A stretch of DNA of 64,000 nucleotides, taken from assembly GCA_963739085.1 (NCBI GenBank), contig CAVTZA010000012.1:1-64000 (forward strand), written 5' to 3'. The position numbers and the translations under genes are program-made. Numbering within the stretch: position 1 is the stretch's first letter; each line of letters begins with the position of its first letter. Positions 17,384 through 27,062 of the stretch are shown piece after piece. Source of the DNA: DATFQE01 sp963739085. Its GTDB lineage: Bacteria; Actinomycetota; Thermoleophilia; Gaiellales; Gaiellaceae. The notes beneath the pieces were generated by a model. That model worked only from the letters and a program-made list of their open reading frames with translations, was not told the origin of the DNA and did no database searches.

Positions 17384-18172
17384 CTAGCGTGGCAAGCCGG
17401 GCAGCTGCTCGACGTAAGCGACGAGCAGCGCGGCGGTCGCAACCCTGGCCGCAGCGACGTCACTCGCGACGTCGCCGCACGCCGAAGAGAGGATCTTCGA
17501 GGCCTCGGGCAGCTCAGCGAAAGGGAGCTCGGTGGCAAGCCTGGCGACGAGCGCGCGCGTCCTGCCCATGTGCAGGAACGTCATCAGGCTGTAGGCGACC
17601 TCCTCGACCGCCGCCGCCCGATCGCGTCGCTTCGAACGCCGAGCGGCAACCTCCGCAGCGCCCGCCTCGTCCCTCGACCAGACCAATGGCGCCGGCACGA
17701 CGACGGCGAGCGCCGCGAACGGCGAGCGTATGAGCCGACCGTCCTCGAGTAGCCCCACCAGCTCGTGGGGCGTCGATTGCCGCTCCAGGATCGCCGCGCG
17801 TATCGCCCCGACGACGAGCGCCCGCTCGCTGGCCTCCGGATCGGCGGCCGTCTCCACGAGCCCCTGCCAGCGGTCGGCGTAAGGCTCAGCCCAGCTGTCC
17901 ACTACGCGCCTCTGCTCGCGCGCGTCCACGAAAGCGAGGCCCTCGTCCAGCATCGCCGCGGGAGGGTCGTCGTCCGGAAGCGCCTCGGCCGCCCGTCGGA
18001 CGAACGCGTCCACCGCGACTCCCTGGAGGCGGACAGACGGGAAGAGCATCGCCACCGCTTCGGCCTCGCGCAGCGCCTGTTCGCGAGCGAAGTCGTTGCG
18101 CGGATCGCCGTGACAGCGCGAGAACGGGAGGCCCGAACCGCACGGACACAGGTCGGTTGCCGCGCGAACCAT
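17384..18172 (-). CDS. SEC-C zinc-motif protein
   Basis: The 262-residue protein begins with the SEC-C metal site CPCGSG (C9, C11) and C20-H21 (FSRCHG), as in the C-terminal tail of SecA and many stand-alone proteins. The remainder is helical and not recognised. TACGCT lies 8 bp before the ATG. Role unknown; SEC-C motifs bind zinc and often mediate protein or nucleic-acid contact. Confidence 0.75.
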   Translation of the reverse strand: MVRAATDLCPCGSGLPFSRCHGDPRNDFAREQALREAEAVAMLFPSVRLQGVAVDAFVRRAAEALPDDDPPAAMLDEGLAFVDAREQRRVVDSWAEPYADRWQGLVETAADPEASERALVVGAIRAAILERQSTPHELVGLLEDGRLIRSPFAALAVVVPAPLVWSRDEAGAAEVAARRSKRRDRAAAVEEVAYSLMTFLHMGRTRALVARLATELPFAELPEASKILSSACGDVASDVAAARVATAALLVAYVEQLPGLPR

Positions 18173-18218
18173 CGCCCGCGAGCGTAGGCCGAGCGAAGCC
18201 GTCTCGCCAGACTCAGAT

Positions 18219-18232
18219 TCGGACGCGTCCGA
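18219..18232. promoter_or_regulatory. 14-bp perfect palindrome upstream of the helicase gene
   Basis: TCGGACGCGTCCGA is a perfect palindrome flanked by direct GATTC repeats, in the 236-bp spacer between the SEC-C gene and the helicase start. It could be an operator for either gene. Nothing else was seen in this spacer. Confidence 0.4.
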
Positions 18233-18408
18233 TTCAGCAACCGGCGTCGCTGCCGTCGCGCACGTCTGACGTCGGAGGCCAGCTGCACTCGGGCTTGTCG
18301 AGTTTGACGGTCGGAGATCGCCTCCGGCCCGCCGCGAACAACATCAACGCATCGCCAAACAGACTCGCCTTGGCGAGAAAAGCGAGGGGCTGAGAAACTG
18401 CGGCGGCT

Positions 18409-21400
18409 TTGACCAGCGACTCTCTAAAGCCCGGGCTCCATGAAGCGCTGCTGACGCTGAGGCTCCAAGAGCTCCTCAACGAGATTCCTGACGAGACGCT
18501 TCGTGCCGAGGTCGACGAATTGCGTGATGCTGAGGCGTCCGATCGAATTTCCCGCCACGTCGCAGCCATCCTCGCAAGAGCGATCGAGCAGGTGCCTGAA
18601 GGGAACCGAGCCGCAGAGGCAACGCGCGTTGCCAATGCGCTTATTTCCCAGCTCCAGTCCTACACCGATGGACGAGGCGATCTGCGAGGCGAGGAACCAG
18701 TCGAGCCAGGCCGAGTCTTGGTTGCGCTGCTGAGACGGCTTCCGGACGGACGACCACAATCGATCGATCGGCCGCTTACGCCACTGCTCGACACGACCGT
18801 CTTCACAAACGCGCCTGGCGAACCCGCGGTCGGTCACGAGCTTCGAGCCGAGGTGCCGTCTGCCGACTCAATCGACGTCCTCATGGCGTTCATCCGCTGG
18901 AGTGGCGTGCGGCCCCTGACGGATGCACTTCGGCGGCATTGCGAGGCCGGCAAGCCGTTGCGAGTCCTGACCACCACCTACACAAACAGCACTGAGCAGC
19001 GAGCGCTTAACGAGTTGGAGCGATTGGGCGCTGACATCAAGGTCTCTTACGACACGGCCTCGACGCGACTTCATGCCAAGGCGTGGATCTTTCACCGTGA
19101 GAGCGGCTACTCGACGGCATACATCGGCTCGTCAAACCTGACCCACTCGGCACAGGTTCTCGGGCTCGAGTGGAACGTCCGCGTGTCTGGCGCGCGGAAT
19201 CCAGATGCGGTCGCGAAGATGGCTGCGGTCTTCACGAGCTACTGGGAGAGCAGGGACTTCGCCGGATATGAGGCCACCGAGTTCGCGCGACGCACGCAGA
19301 CGATCGCTTCGCCCGAAGTCACGTTACTCAGCCCAATCGAGCTCGATCCTCGCCCCTTTCAGGAAGCGCTACTCGAACACATCGAGCTTGCCCGCCACCA
19401 GGGACACCATCGCAACCTGTTGGTCGCCGCTACCGGTACGGGCAAAACGGTGATGGCTGCGATCGACTACGCGCGTCTGCGGGCGAACCTTGAGCGTAGC
19501 CGCCTCCTTTTCGTTGCTCACCGCGAAGAGATCCTTGACCAGAGCCGTGCCACGTTTCGCTATGCGTTGCGCGACGGGTCGTTCGGTGAGAAGTGGGTCG
19601 GCGGGCAGCGCCCCGAGTTGTTCGAGCATGTCTTCGCATCGATCCAAAGCCTGAACAGCGCCGACGTTCGCAACATCGACCCGACCCGTTTCGACGTCGT
19701 GATCGTGGACGAATTCCATCACGCCGCGGCACCGTCCTATGAGGCGCTACTCGACCATCTCAATCCAGTTGAGCTTCTTGGTCTGACCGCGACGCCTGAG
19801 CGCGCGGACGGCCTTGACGTACTGCGTTACTTCGACGGCCGAATCGCCGCTGAACTGCGACTTTGGGATGCCATCGATCAGGACTACCTGGCGCCCTTCG
19901 CGTACTTCGGCGTTCATGACGGCCTCGACCTTCGCGGCATTCCGTGGCGCCGTGGGCAGGGCTATGACGTTGCTGCGCTCGAAGGCGTCCTCACAGCCGA
20001 TCACGCGTGGGTTCATCTGGTGGTCGACGAAGTCAGGAGGAAAATCTCCGACCCGTCACAGATGCGAGCACTCGGTTACTGCGTCAGCGTCGGGCACGCC
20101 CACTTCATGGCTGAGCGCTTCACGGAGCTCGGTCTCCCGGCGATTGCTCTGTCGGCGGCCAGCCGTTCTGACGAGCGTCGCGACGCACTTCGTGAGCTCT
20201 CTGAGGGAAAGCTCCGGGCTGTCTTCACCGTCGACCTCTTCAACGAGGGCATAGACGTCCCCGCCGTCGACACGCTCCTCCTCCTTCGGCCGACGGACAG
20301 CCCGACCCTGTTTCTCCAGCAACTTGGCCGTGGACTGCGGAAGACGGCGGGGAAAGGCGCCTGCACGGTTCTCGATTTCGTCGGCACACACCGGAAGGAG
20401 TTCCGGTTCGACCGACGGCTGCGCGCGCTGCTCGGTGGATCGCGGGCGGACGTCGAGCAGCAGGTTCGCCAAGACTTCCCCTTCCTCCCAGCCGGCTGCA
20501 GCTTCCAGCTGGATCAGGTCGCGAAGGACATTGTGCTGCGCAGCATCCGCGAAGCGATCCCGAGTACCTGGCGTGAGCGCTGCCAAGAACTCCGCTCACT
20601 CGGCGACGTCAGACTCGATGAGTACCTGGAGATGAGCGGCCTTGAGCTCGAGGACATCTACGCCGGTGGCCACAGCTGGTCAGAGATGCGTCGCCAAGCC
20701 GGCTTACCCACAAACGCGGCAGGCTCGAGCGAGGCCCAACTCCTGCGGGCCGTGGGCCGAATGCTGCACGTCGACGACGACGAGCGCCTCGAGATCTACC
20801 CACGCCTTCTTCGCGAAAATCGTCCGCCTATCCTCGAACAGCTGAGCCCTCGCGAACAAAGGCTCCTTCGAATGCTCATCTCGTCGCTCACAACGTTGGG
20901 GACGTCCGCCACCTTCGTGGATGCCTTGGAGCAGGTTTGGGAGCATCCACAGGTTCGGGCGGAGCTCGTCGAGGTGCTCGAATTGCTCCGCGAGCGCGTC
21001 CCATACCTTGACCATCCACTCGGACTTTCCGACGTGCCGCTTGCACTGCATTCCCGCTATACGCGTACGGAGATTCTGGCGGCGTTCAAGGTCGGCCAGG
21101 GCGCTAAGCCGCACACTTGGCAGACCGGTGTGTTGTGGGAGCCAGAGTCGCAGAGCGATCTCTTCGCTTTCACGCTTGACAAGAGCGTTGGAGGCTTCTC
21201 GCCAACAACGCGGTACCGCGACTATGCGATCAGCCCAGAACTAATCCATTGGGAGAGCCAGTCGGCGACGGCGGCAGACAGCGTTGCGGGTATGAGGTAC
21301 ATCGGTCAGCGAGTGCAGGGAACGAACGTCGTGCTCTTCGCGCGTTTGCGCACAACTGAGCGCGCGTTCTGGTGTCTCGGTCCGGCGACCTACGTCCGTC

Positions 21401-21492
21401 ACGAGGGCGAACGTCCGATCGCGTTTGTATGGAAGTTGCGCCGACACCTGCCGGCAGAGCTCTACACGTCGTTTGCAGCCGCCGTCGCGTAA
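18409..21492 (+). CDS. PLD nuclease - superfamily 2 helicase - DUF3427 protein
   Basis: The 1027-residue protein contains a phospholipase-D-like nuclease half-site (RLHAKAWIFH with H222 and K224, then GSSN), a DEAD/DEAH-type helicase with Walker A ATGTGKT (341-347), DEFHH (434-438), GLTATPERADG and motif VI QQLGRGLRK (637-645), and a C-terminal DUF3427 domain (about 870-1027; RYRDYAISPELIHWESQ). It resembles restriction-type or repair translocase-nucleases and could be a stand-alone defence protein; this is inference. The start is TTG. Codon use is less GC-biased than in neighbours, hinting at transfer. Confidence 0.85.
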   Translation: MTSDSLKPGLHEALLTLRLQELLNEIPDETLRAEVDELRDAEASDRISRHVAAILARAIEQVPEGNRAAEATRVANALISQLQSYTDGRGDLRGEEPVEPGRVLVALLRRLPDGRPQSIDRPLTPLLDTTVFTNAPGEPAVGHELRAEVPSADSIDVLMAFIRWSGVRPLTDALRRHCEAGKPLRVLTTTYTNSTEQRALNELERLGADIKVSYDTASTRLHAKAWIFHRESGYSTAYIGSSNLTHSAQVLGLEWNVRVSGARNPDAVAKMAAVFTSYWESRDFAGYEATEFARRTQTIASPEVTLLSPIELDPRPFQEALLEHIELARHQGHHRNLLVAATGTGKTVMAAIDYARLRANLERSRLLFVAHREEILDQSRATFRYALRDGSFGEKWVGGQRPELFEHVFASIQSLNSADVRNIDPTRFDVVIVDEFHHAAAPSYEALLDHLNPVELLGLTATPERADGLDVLRYFDGRIAAELRLWDAIDQDYLAPFAYFGVHDGLDLRGIPWRRGQGYDVAALEGVLTADHAWVHLVVDEVRRKISDPSQMRALGYCVSVGHAHFMAERFTELGLPAIALSAASRSDERRDALRELSEGKLRAVFTVDLFNEGIDVPAVDTLLLLRPTDSPTLFLQQLGRGLRKTAGKGACTVLDFVGTHRKEFRFDRRLRALLGGSRADVEQQVRQDFPFLPAGCSFQLDQVAKDIVLRSIREAIPSTWRERCQELRSLGDVRLDEYLEMSGLELEDIYAGGHSWSEMRRQAGLPTNAAGSSEAQLLRAVGRMLHVDDDERLEIYPRLLRENRPPILEQLSPREQRLLRMLISSLTTLGTSATFVDALEQVWEHPQVRAELVEVLELLRERVPYLDHPLGLSDVPLALHSRYTRTEILAAFKVGQGAKPHTWQTGVLWEPESQSDLFAFTLDKSVGGFSPTTRYRDYAISPELIHWESQSATAADSVAGMRYIGQRVQGTNVVLFARLRTTERAFWCLGPATYVRHEGERPIAFVWKLRRHLPAELYTSFAAAVA

Positions 21493-21553
21493 GCAGACCA
21501 GCGGAACGGGTCAACGGCGCGAGCAACGGCAGAACCGCCTCGCGACGAAGCCG

Positions 21554-22386
21554 TTATGCGCGCGGCAAAACTGCGGCCACCTTCTTCGCGAGCGCGACCA
21601 CATGCTCGGGGGCCAAGGCGCCAGGCTTTCGGACCCGCTTCGAGAGACTCTGCGGCCACTCGACCCAAACGCCTCCAAGCTGGAATGGCCTCGCGAACAG
21701 GTTCCAATCCGCGTCGACGAAGCACAGGACCGGGTGATGGCCAGGGCGAACTCTTGCATTAGAGGTACACCAAGGGCCTTTCGAACCGCCTCGACCTGCT
21801 TGGTCAGGCCGGGGATCAGCTTCGTGCGGTCGCGCTCACCCACGTAGAGACGGAAGTCCGTCGAGAGCCAGCCGCCCCGGTCGACCTTGCGGACCTTCCC
21901 GCTGTAGCGCTTCGCATCGACGACGAAGATCCCCGCGGCGCTGATGACGACGTGATCGATGTTCGTCCGCGATCCCGGGATGCGTCGGTCGTGGAGGACG
22001 ATCAGTGAAGCGTCGTCGTTGACGGTGTCGAGGGAAGCACCGAGCTTGCGCTCACCGCTGCTGCCGGTCGCCCACGAGCGGGTCGATTGCGGCTCGTCCG
22101 TCAACGCGAGGTAGAGGCCGCTGAGCCGGCCCCACCGTTCACGTACTTGCGTTTCGCGGCGCTCCCGAAGGTGCTCGTATCGTCGCCCCGCTGAGCCGCC
22201 GGCGTAGCCGCGCTCGAGTGCTCGGGCCCTCCGGCGGAGCTTCATGAGCGGCGCAATCGAGACAGGTCGCCCTTCTTGCAGTTCGATCCCACGATGGCCT
22301 CGGTCCGCGGCGGGAGTTCGGTCGCGGCAGGTTCTACAAACTGCCGCATAGCGGAGCCGAATCTGACGGGACGGTTTCACTTTCAC
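21554..22386 (-). pseudogene. NERD-domain nuclease-related protein, frameshifted
   Basis: The first 210 or so residues include a short Cys motif (VCRTCRD) and the NERD domain with GSSGERKLGASLD, IDHVVISAAGIFVVDAKRYSGKV, whose D...D-x-K pattern is the nuclease-like core. At about 21750 homology moves to another frame (PVLCFVDADWNLFARPF, ... LSKRVRKPGALAPEHVVALA) and stops at 21554. One indel explains the break. It converges with the helicase-DUF3427 gene; the two look like an accessory DNA-processing pair. Confidence 0.78.
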
Positions 22387-22497
22387 CTCGTAGGCACTCG
22401 GAGCTGGGGCTGTCGACGTTCTAGGTCGCGGGGCCGTAGCTCGGTCCGCGCCAGGATACGGCCCGGTGACTTCCGTCGGATCAACGCGGACGCGCTA

Positions 22498-23796
22498 TTA
22501 GTTCATACGGGCTAACGCCAGCTCGTCGCGCTCGCTCGTGCGCTCGAAGACGCGCTTCGCCTTGCCGAGCTCCTGGCGCGGGATCGAGCCGGGCGCGCCC
22601 ACGACGACCTCGACCCGGACTCGCAGGCGCACCTCGAGCTGCTCCCGCAGGCGGACCGTGACGGCCTCGCCGTCGATGCCGTGCTCGACGAGCTCCGCAT
22701 GCACTTCGAGCTGCGGCAGCGCCTCGCGGCGGTCGACCACGATCGCGTACTGGCCGCCCAGCGCCGGGTCGTCGAGCAGCGCCGCTTCGATCGCGCTCGG
22801 GAAGACGTTCACGCCGCGGATCACGAGCATGTCGTCCACCCGGCCCGAGAAGCGGGCGATCCGGCGATGGGTGCGGCCGCACGCGCACTCGCCCTCCACG
22901 AACTGCGTCACGTCGCCCGTTCGGTAGCGGATGACCGGCAGCGCCTCCTTCGTCAGCGTCGTCAGCACGAGCTCGCCGGCGCCGTCGGTCGGCTCGCCGG
23001 TCTCGGGGTCGACGACCTCCGGCAGGAAGTGGTCGTCGAAGACGTGCAGCGCGCCCTTCGCCTCGCGGCACTCGGCGGCGACGCCCGGGCCGATCACCTC
23101 CGACAGGCCGTAGATGTCGCACGCGTCGAAGCCTCCTCCCCACGCCTCCTCGAGCTTGCCGCGCAGCGCCTCCGACCACGGCTCGGCGCCCAGGACGCCG
23201 TAGCGCAGCTGGATCCGGTCGAGCAGCCCGTCGGCCTGCGCGCGCTCGGCGAGCAGCAGGCAGAACGACGGCGTGCAGCAGAGCCCGCGCGCGCCGAGGT
23301 CGGCCAGGAGCTGCACCTGGAAGGCGCTGTTGCCGCCCGAGGCCGGGACGACGGTCGCGCCGAGCCGCTCGCCGCCGTAGTGCAGGCCGAGCCCGCCGGT
23401 GAACAGGCCGTAGCCGTACGCGACGTGCAGGACGTCCTCGGGCGTCCCGCCCGCGCACGCGATCGCGCGCGCGTTCACCTCGGCGAAGATCTCGACGTCG
23501 CGCGCGGTGTACGCCACGATCGTCGGCTTGTGGCGCGTGCCCGAGGACGCGTGCAGGCGCACCGTCTCCTCCAGCGGCACCGCGAGCGACCCGTACGGGT
23601 ACTGCTCGAGCAGGTCGGCCTTCGTCGTGAACGGGAGCTCGGCCAGCTCGGCGCCCTCGCGGACGCCCGCCAGCTTCTCGCGCCAGAACGGCGACTCGGA
23701 GCTGCGCAGCCGCCCCAGCAGCTCGGCAAGCCGCGTCCGCTGGAGCGCCGAGCGCTCCTCGACGGCCATCGTCTCGAGCTCGGGCTGGAGGATCAC
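22498..23796 (-). CDS. paaK: Phenylacetate-CoA ligase-like AMP-forming enzyme
   Basis: The 432-residue protein matches the PaaK group: N-terminal ESPFWREKLAG, the P-loop-like SSGTRHKPTIVAYT (Arg replaces the usual Thr/Gly), IYGLSEVIGPGVA, YRTGD, a CACGR motif and the C-terminal lid with GVNVFPSAIE. It would activate an aromatic acid to its CoA thioester via an adenylate. No paa catabolic genes surround it, so the physiological substrate is open. TAGGAT lies 9 bp before the GTG start. Confidence 0.87.
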   Translation of the reverse strand: MILQPELETMAVEERSALQRTRLAELLGRLRSSESPFWREKLAGVREGAELAELPFTTKADLLEQYPYGSLAVPLEETVRLHASSGTRHKPTIVAYTARDVEIFAEVNARAIACAGGTPEDVLHVAYGYGLFTGGLGLHYGGERLGATVVPASGGNSAFQVQLLADLGARGLCCTPSFCLLLAERAQADGLLDRIQLRYGVLGAEPWSEALRGKLEEAWGGGFDACDIYGLSEVIGPGVAAECREAKGALHVFDDHFLPEVVDPETGEPTDGAGELVLTTLTKEALPVIRYRTGDVTQFVEGECACGRTHRRIARFSGRVDDMLVIRGVNVFPSAIEAALLDDPALGGQYAIVVDRREALPQLEVHAELVEHGIDGEAVTVRLREQLEVRLRVRVEVVVGAPGSIPRQELGKAKRVFERTSERDELALARMN

Positions 23797-23882
23797 CGTG
23801 AGGCGATCCTACGGCGCGAGGAATAGGGTCGAACCGTGCTGGAGAAGCGTGCCGACGCGGCGATGGCCGCGATGAACGGCGG

Positions 23883-25379
23883 CTAGAGCCCCGCTGCGGC
23901 CGCTGCCTCGATAAGGACCGGCGCTCCCTCGGCGACCACGACCACGGCGCCGACGCCCGCGCCCAGCGCAACCGGCACAGCGGCGGCGGCCATCATCGCC
24001 AAGCACACCTTCCGGAAGGCCTCGAGCGACTCGGGCGTCTGCGTCTGCGTTCGCGTATAGGCGAGCCGTATCGGCCAGAGCTCGACAATCAGCTCCGCCT
24101 GGCATGTGACGCCTGCGATCTTCAACTCCGGAGCGAGGACGCGGAGCGACGCTTTGTCGAACGAGCCCGAGATCGTGACCCCGCCAAGCCTCGGGTGCTT
24201 GGCGCTGTAGCTCACGCTGCCGTCGGTGCCCATCTTCGCCGTGGCCTTCCAGTCCTTGCCCGGCGCGATGAACTCGGTGTCGATACCGGAGGTGCCGACC
24301 TCGACCTTGCCGTGCTCGCCCTTCACCTCGACGCTCCCCTTCGGCTTGCCGCCCTTGTCGAGCTTGACCGAGCCGGTCGCCTCGGCGCCGCCGGCGCCCT
24401 CGACACTCACCTTTCCTCCCGCGCCTTCCGGCCCAAGCGGGCCGAGGTCGACGGATCCGCTTCCCTTCGAGCCGCCAATGCCCACGGACTTCGACGTCGT
24501 GACGTCGTGGCTCGCTCCGACCTCGTCGGAGACCGAGACGTCGATCGTCGGAGCTCCGCCCTTGGCGGGAAACGTCGCGTTGAGGACGAGGAAGAAGTTG
24601 CAGATGACGCCCGGGACGACTGCCGTGCCGACGTAGATCCGCCGCTGGAGCGTGCCGCCTGGCACACGCTTGCCCGCGCGCGTCGTCTTGACGGTGCCGG
24701 ACAGCACCCGAGCGAAGCCCGTGTCGAACAGCTCGAGGCTGCGTACGACCATGTCCTCGCGGCCCTCGCTCCACGCACCTATCTGCATGACTCGGGTCGC
24801 GTTCTCGATCTCGCTTAGCAGCGAGCCGAGCACCATGAACTCGCCCTGGAACATCCATCTGCTCGGGGCCTGGTCCTGGAGGCCATAGAGCGCACGCCAG
24901 AGCTGATGGGTGAGCTTGAAATGGTGTCTGGCGTACTTGAGGAAGCGGGCTTCGTTTTTGTCGACGAACTTCGCCCAGAGTTGCTTGTGCAAGAGCCGGA
25001 TCAGGGTCTGCGTGATTGGGTGCTTGAGGCGGTTGGCCCAGGGCCCGGGGTTCTGGAAGCGGCTCTCGAAGCCGAGTGCCGTGGACAGCGCCGGTTTCGG
25101 AGGCGACGGCCCTGACCGGATCGGCTTTCGCTCCTCGTCGGCGCTCGTGCGGATCGGCGTGCGCTTGCCGGGCTCAGAAGCGGTCGACGCCCCGCCCCAA
25201 GCGAAGAACGGGAAGCGGGCGATCATCGTTGCCACGGCCTGATTGCCGGCCGACTGCTGAAGGCTCAGCCAGGCCTCCGCGAGCGCGCTGCCGCCCGACA
25301 GCGTCCCAGAATTCGTGTCGTGCTTCGGCGCGTCGGCCTTCGGCGCGCCGCGGTTCTGCTGCGGCTCCCGGTCAGGCAC
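23883..25379 (-). CDS. GNxAV N-terminal motif protein B with hydrophobic C-terminus
   Basis: The 498-residue protein has a polar leader and the signature LQQSAGNQAVATMI at residues 40-53. A helical region (about 85-235) is followed by a Gly/Ser/Val-rich beta region with repeating GSV or GSVxV units (about 290-400), and the end (about 455-498) is strongly hydrophobic, rich in Ala, Val and Gly, like one or two membrane helices. No signal peptide is present. The layout suggests a cargo or toxin that inserts into membranes; that is inference. GTG start, weak ribosome site. It lies 144 bp downstream of protein C. Confidence 0.7.
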   Translation of the reverse strand: MPDREPQQNRGAPKADAPKHDTNSGTLSGGSALAEAWLSLQQSAGNQAVATMIARFPFFAWGGASTASEPGKRTPIRTSADEERKPIRSGPSPPKPALSTALGFESRFQNPGPWANRLKHPITQTLIRLLHKQLWAKFVDKNEARFLKYARHHFKLTHQLWRALYGLQDQAPSRWMFQGEFMVLGSLLSEIENATRVMQIGAWSEGREDMVVRSLELFDTGFARVLSGTVKTTRAGKRVPGGTLQRRIYVGTAVVPGVICNFFLVLNATFPAKGGAPTIDVSVSDEVGASHDVTTSKSVGIGGSKGSGSVDLGPLGPEGAGGKVSVEGAGGAEATGSVKLDKGGKPKGSVEVKGEHGKVEVGTSGIDTEFIAPGKDWKATAKMGTDGSVSYSAKHPRLGGVTISGSFDKASLRVLAPELKIAGVTCQAELIVELWPIRLAYTRTQTQTPESLEAFRKVCLAMMAAAAVPVALGAGVGAVVVVAEGAPVLIEAAAAAGL

Positions 25380-25523
25380 TGCTCACGGACCCCGCGCGAC
25401 CCTACGCTCCGCTGGTCAGTGAGTCAATTGAGCCTTCGAGGTTCCGCGGCGACGAGCGGAACAACGGCGGGAACAGCTCCTCGAGCCGCAGATCACGCCG
25501 CGGTAGTGGGCGCCGGCCGACGG

Positions 25524-27062
25524 CTAGTCGCGCAGGCGCTCGCGGATCTCGTTCGCGACTGACTGCGGCAGCACGTCGACGTACTCGCGCATCGCGCCCG
25601 CGCGACTCCAGGAGAAGAGCGTCCATCGCGAGTACTCGTGGAGCCGGCCGAGCGCCTCGGTCACGTAGTCGGGAACCGCCGTCAGCGTGCCGGCGCTCGC
25701 CTCGGTGCGCGCACGGCGGAGCGCTTCGATGAAGGCGATCATCGCGTCGAACTGGCCGGTGCTCCACGTCTCGGTCATCGCGAACACCGCTGCCCGGAGC
25801 GCCGAGTCGAGCAGGTGGTGGTCGACGAACCGCATGAAGGCGGGGTTCCGCATCACCGTCCGCCTGTCGTCGCGCGAGAGGTTTCCGTACTCGCGCTTGA
25901 GGACGTCGGGGTCGCCGACGATTACCGCGCCCAGGAAGAGGTTGATCGCGCGGCTCCGCGCTGGGTTGAGCCCCTGGACGTACGCGTCGGTCGTCGGCGC
26001 AGACAACGCAGCCCGCACGCGCCGCGCTCCCTCGCCGCCGATCGCCGTCTCGAAGCCTCGGATCAGCGTCGAGCGCGCGGCCTCCGCACGCTCGGCCGCA
26101 GGCAGGTTCGCGATCGCGAAGATGAGCTGATTCACCGTCGCCGTCCCTGTCGCCTGTGCTCCGAACAGCTGCCAGAGTTGGTGCAGCCGGATCGAGTTCG
26201 TGAGGTTGAAGCCCAGCGGTCCCGTGAGTGCGTCGACCTGTGCCCTGAACGGATTCACGACGCCGGGTCTCGGTCCGGGAGCCCAATAGGGGGCGCGCAG
26301 GTTCCCGTAGCCGGAACTCGGATCGCCCTGCGTACCGACGAGGTGCTCCCGGATCCGCGCGGCGCGCTCGGCCGCCGGCAGGTTTCCCCCCACCCGACCC
26401 TCGACCCAGTACGCGCGGAACTCGTCCGCGTAGCGGTGGAAGCTCGACGGGAAGTTTCCGGACTGCGACAGCTCTCCGTACTGGGACACGAAGAAATGAC
26501 TGCACTCGTGGACGACCGTGTTCGCCAGGTCGTCCAGTGACTCGACTTCGCCCGAGTCGGTGTGGCCGCGCACGTACATAACCGCGTTCTTGAGTGTCCC
26601 GATCATGTCCTTGTCGTAGAAGTGGACGTTGTTCATCGTCGTCCCCCAGAAGAAGGCGGCGTCGCGCCCGGGCACGACCCACGCTGGCGCGGTCGCGCTC
26701 CTGACCTGGGCGTCCGAATCGGAGCGCTTGGTGATCGCGTCCATGGTCAGCAGCGGCGGACTGCCCGTGAAGAGCTCGGCCGTGTTGCGGACGATCTGGC
26801 GCCTGTGAGTCTGCATGTAGGGGATCAGCTGCGTCCGCAGCCGCGTCCGCGTAGCGGTGGCCGTCGCCTGGCCGATCGCCGGCGTGTTCCAGCCCACCCG
26901 CAGTCGGGCGAGGACCCTGCCGACCGCCTGGTTGCCGACCGTCCGCTGGAGGGCGAGCACGCGTTCGAGCGGCGCAACTGCGGGAAGGAGCGGCTCGGCG
27001 TGCACGGACGGCGCGCCCGCCGGCTCGGCCGCCTTGGATTCCTCACTGATTCGGGTCGTCAC
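25524..27062 (-). CDS. GNxAV N-terminal motif protein C, HExxH metallopeptidase-like
   Basis: From the GTG at 27062 the protein has 512 residues: a leader, the signature LQRTVGNQAVGRVLARL (38-54), and a zincin core with HECSH at 185-189 and a candidate third ligand E214 in YADEFRAYW, the HExxH-24-E spacing of gluzincins. The rest is helical and unrecognised. The GTG overlaps the stop of the upstream gene (GTGA). A longer reading of the frame to 27722 runs antisense to no clear purpose and lacks coding character. Substrate unknown; it could be a toxin protease. Confidence 0.75.
   Translation of the reverse strand: MTTRISEESKAAEPAGAPSVHAEPLLPAVAPLERVLALQRTVGNQAVGRVLARLRVGWNTPAIGQATATATRTRLRTQLIPYMQTHRRQIVRNTAELFTGSPPLLTMDAITKRSDSDAQVRSATAPAWVVPGRDAAFFWGTTMNNVHFYDKDMIGTLKNAVMYVRGHTDSGEVESLDDLANTVVHECSHFFVSQYGELSQSGNFPSSFHRYADEFRAYWVEGRVGGNLPAAERAARIREHLVGTQGDPSSGYGNLRAPYWAPGPRPGVVNPFRAQVDALTGPLGFNLTNSIRLHQLWQLFGAQATGTATVNQLIFAIANLPAAERAEAARSTLIRGFETAIGGEGARRVRAALSAPTTDAYVQGLNPARSRAINLFLGAVIVGDPDVLKREYGNLSRDDRRTVMRNPAFMRFVDHHLLDSALRAAVFAMTETWSTGQFDAMIAFIEALRRARTEASAGTLTAVPDYVTEALGRLHEYSRWTLFSWSRAGAMREYVDVLPQSVANEIRERLRD

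Noticed and set aside
25402..26682. Large out-of-frame open frame opposite the metallopeptidase-like gene
   Set aside because: Its protein is Arg/Ala/Gly-rich shadow sequence with no motif; the HExxH frame has the family signal.
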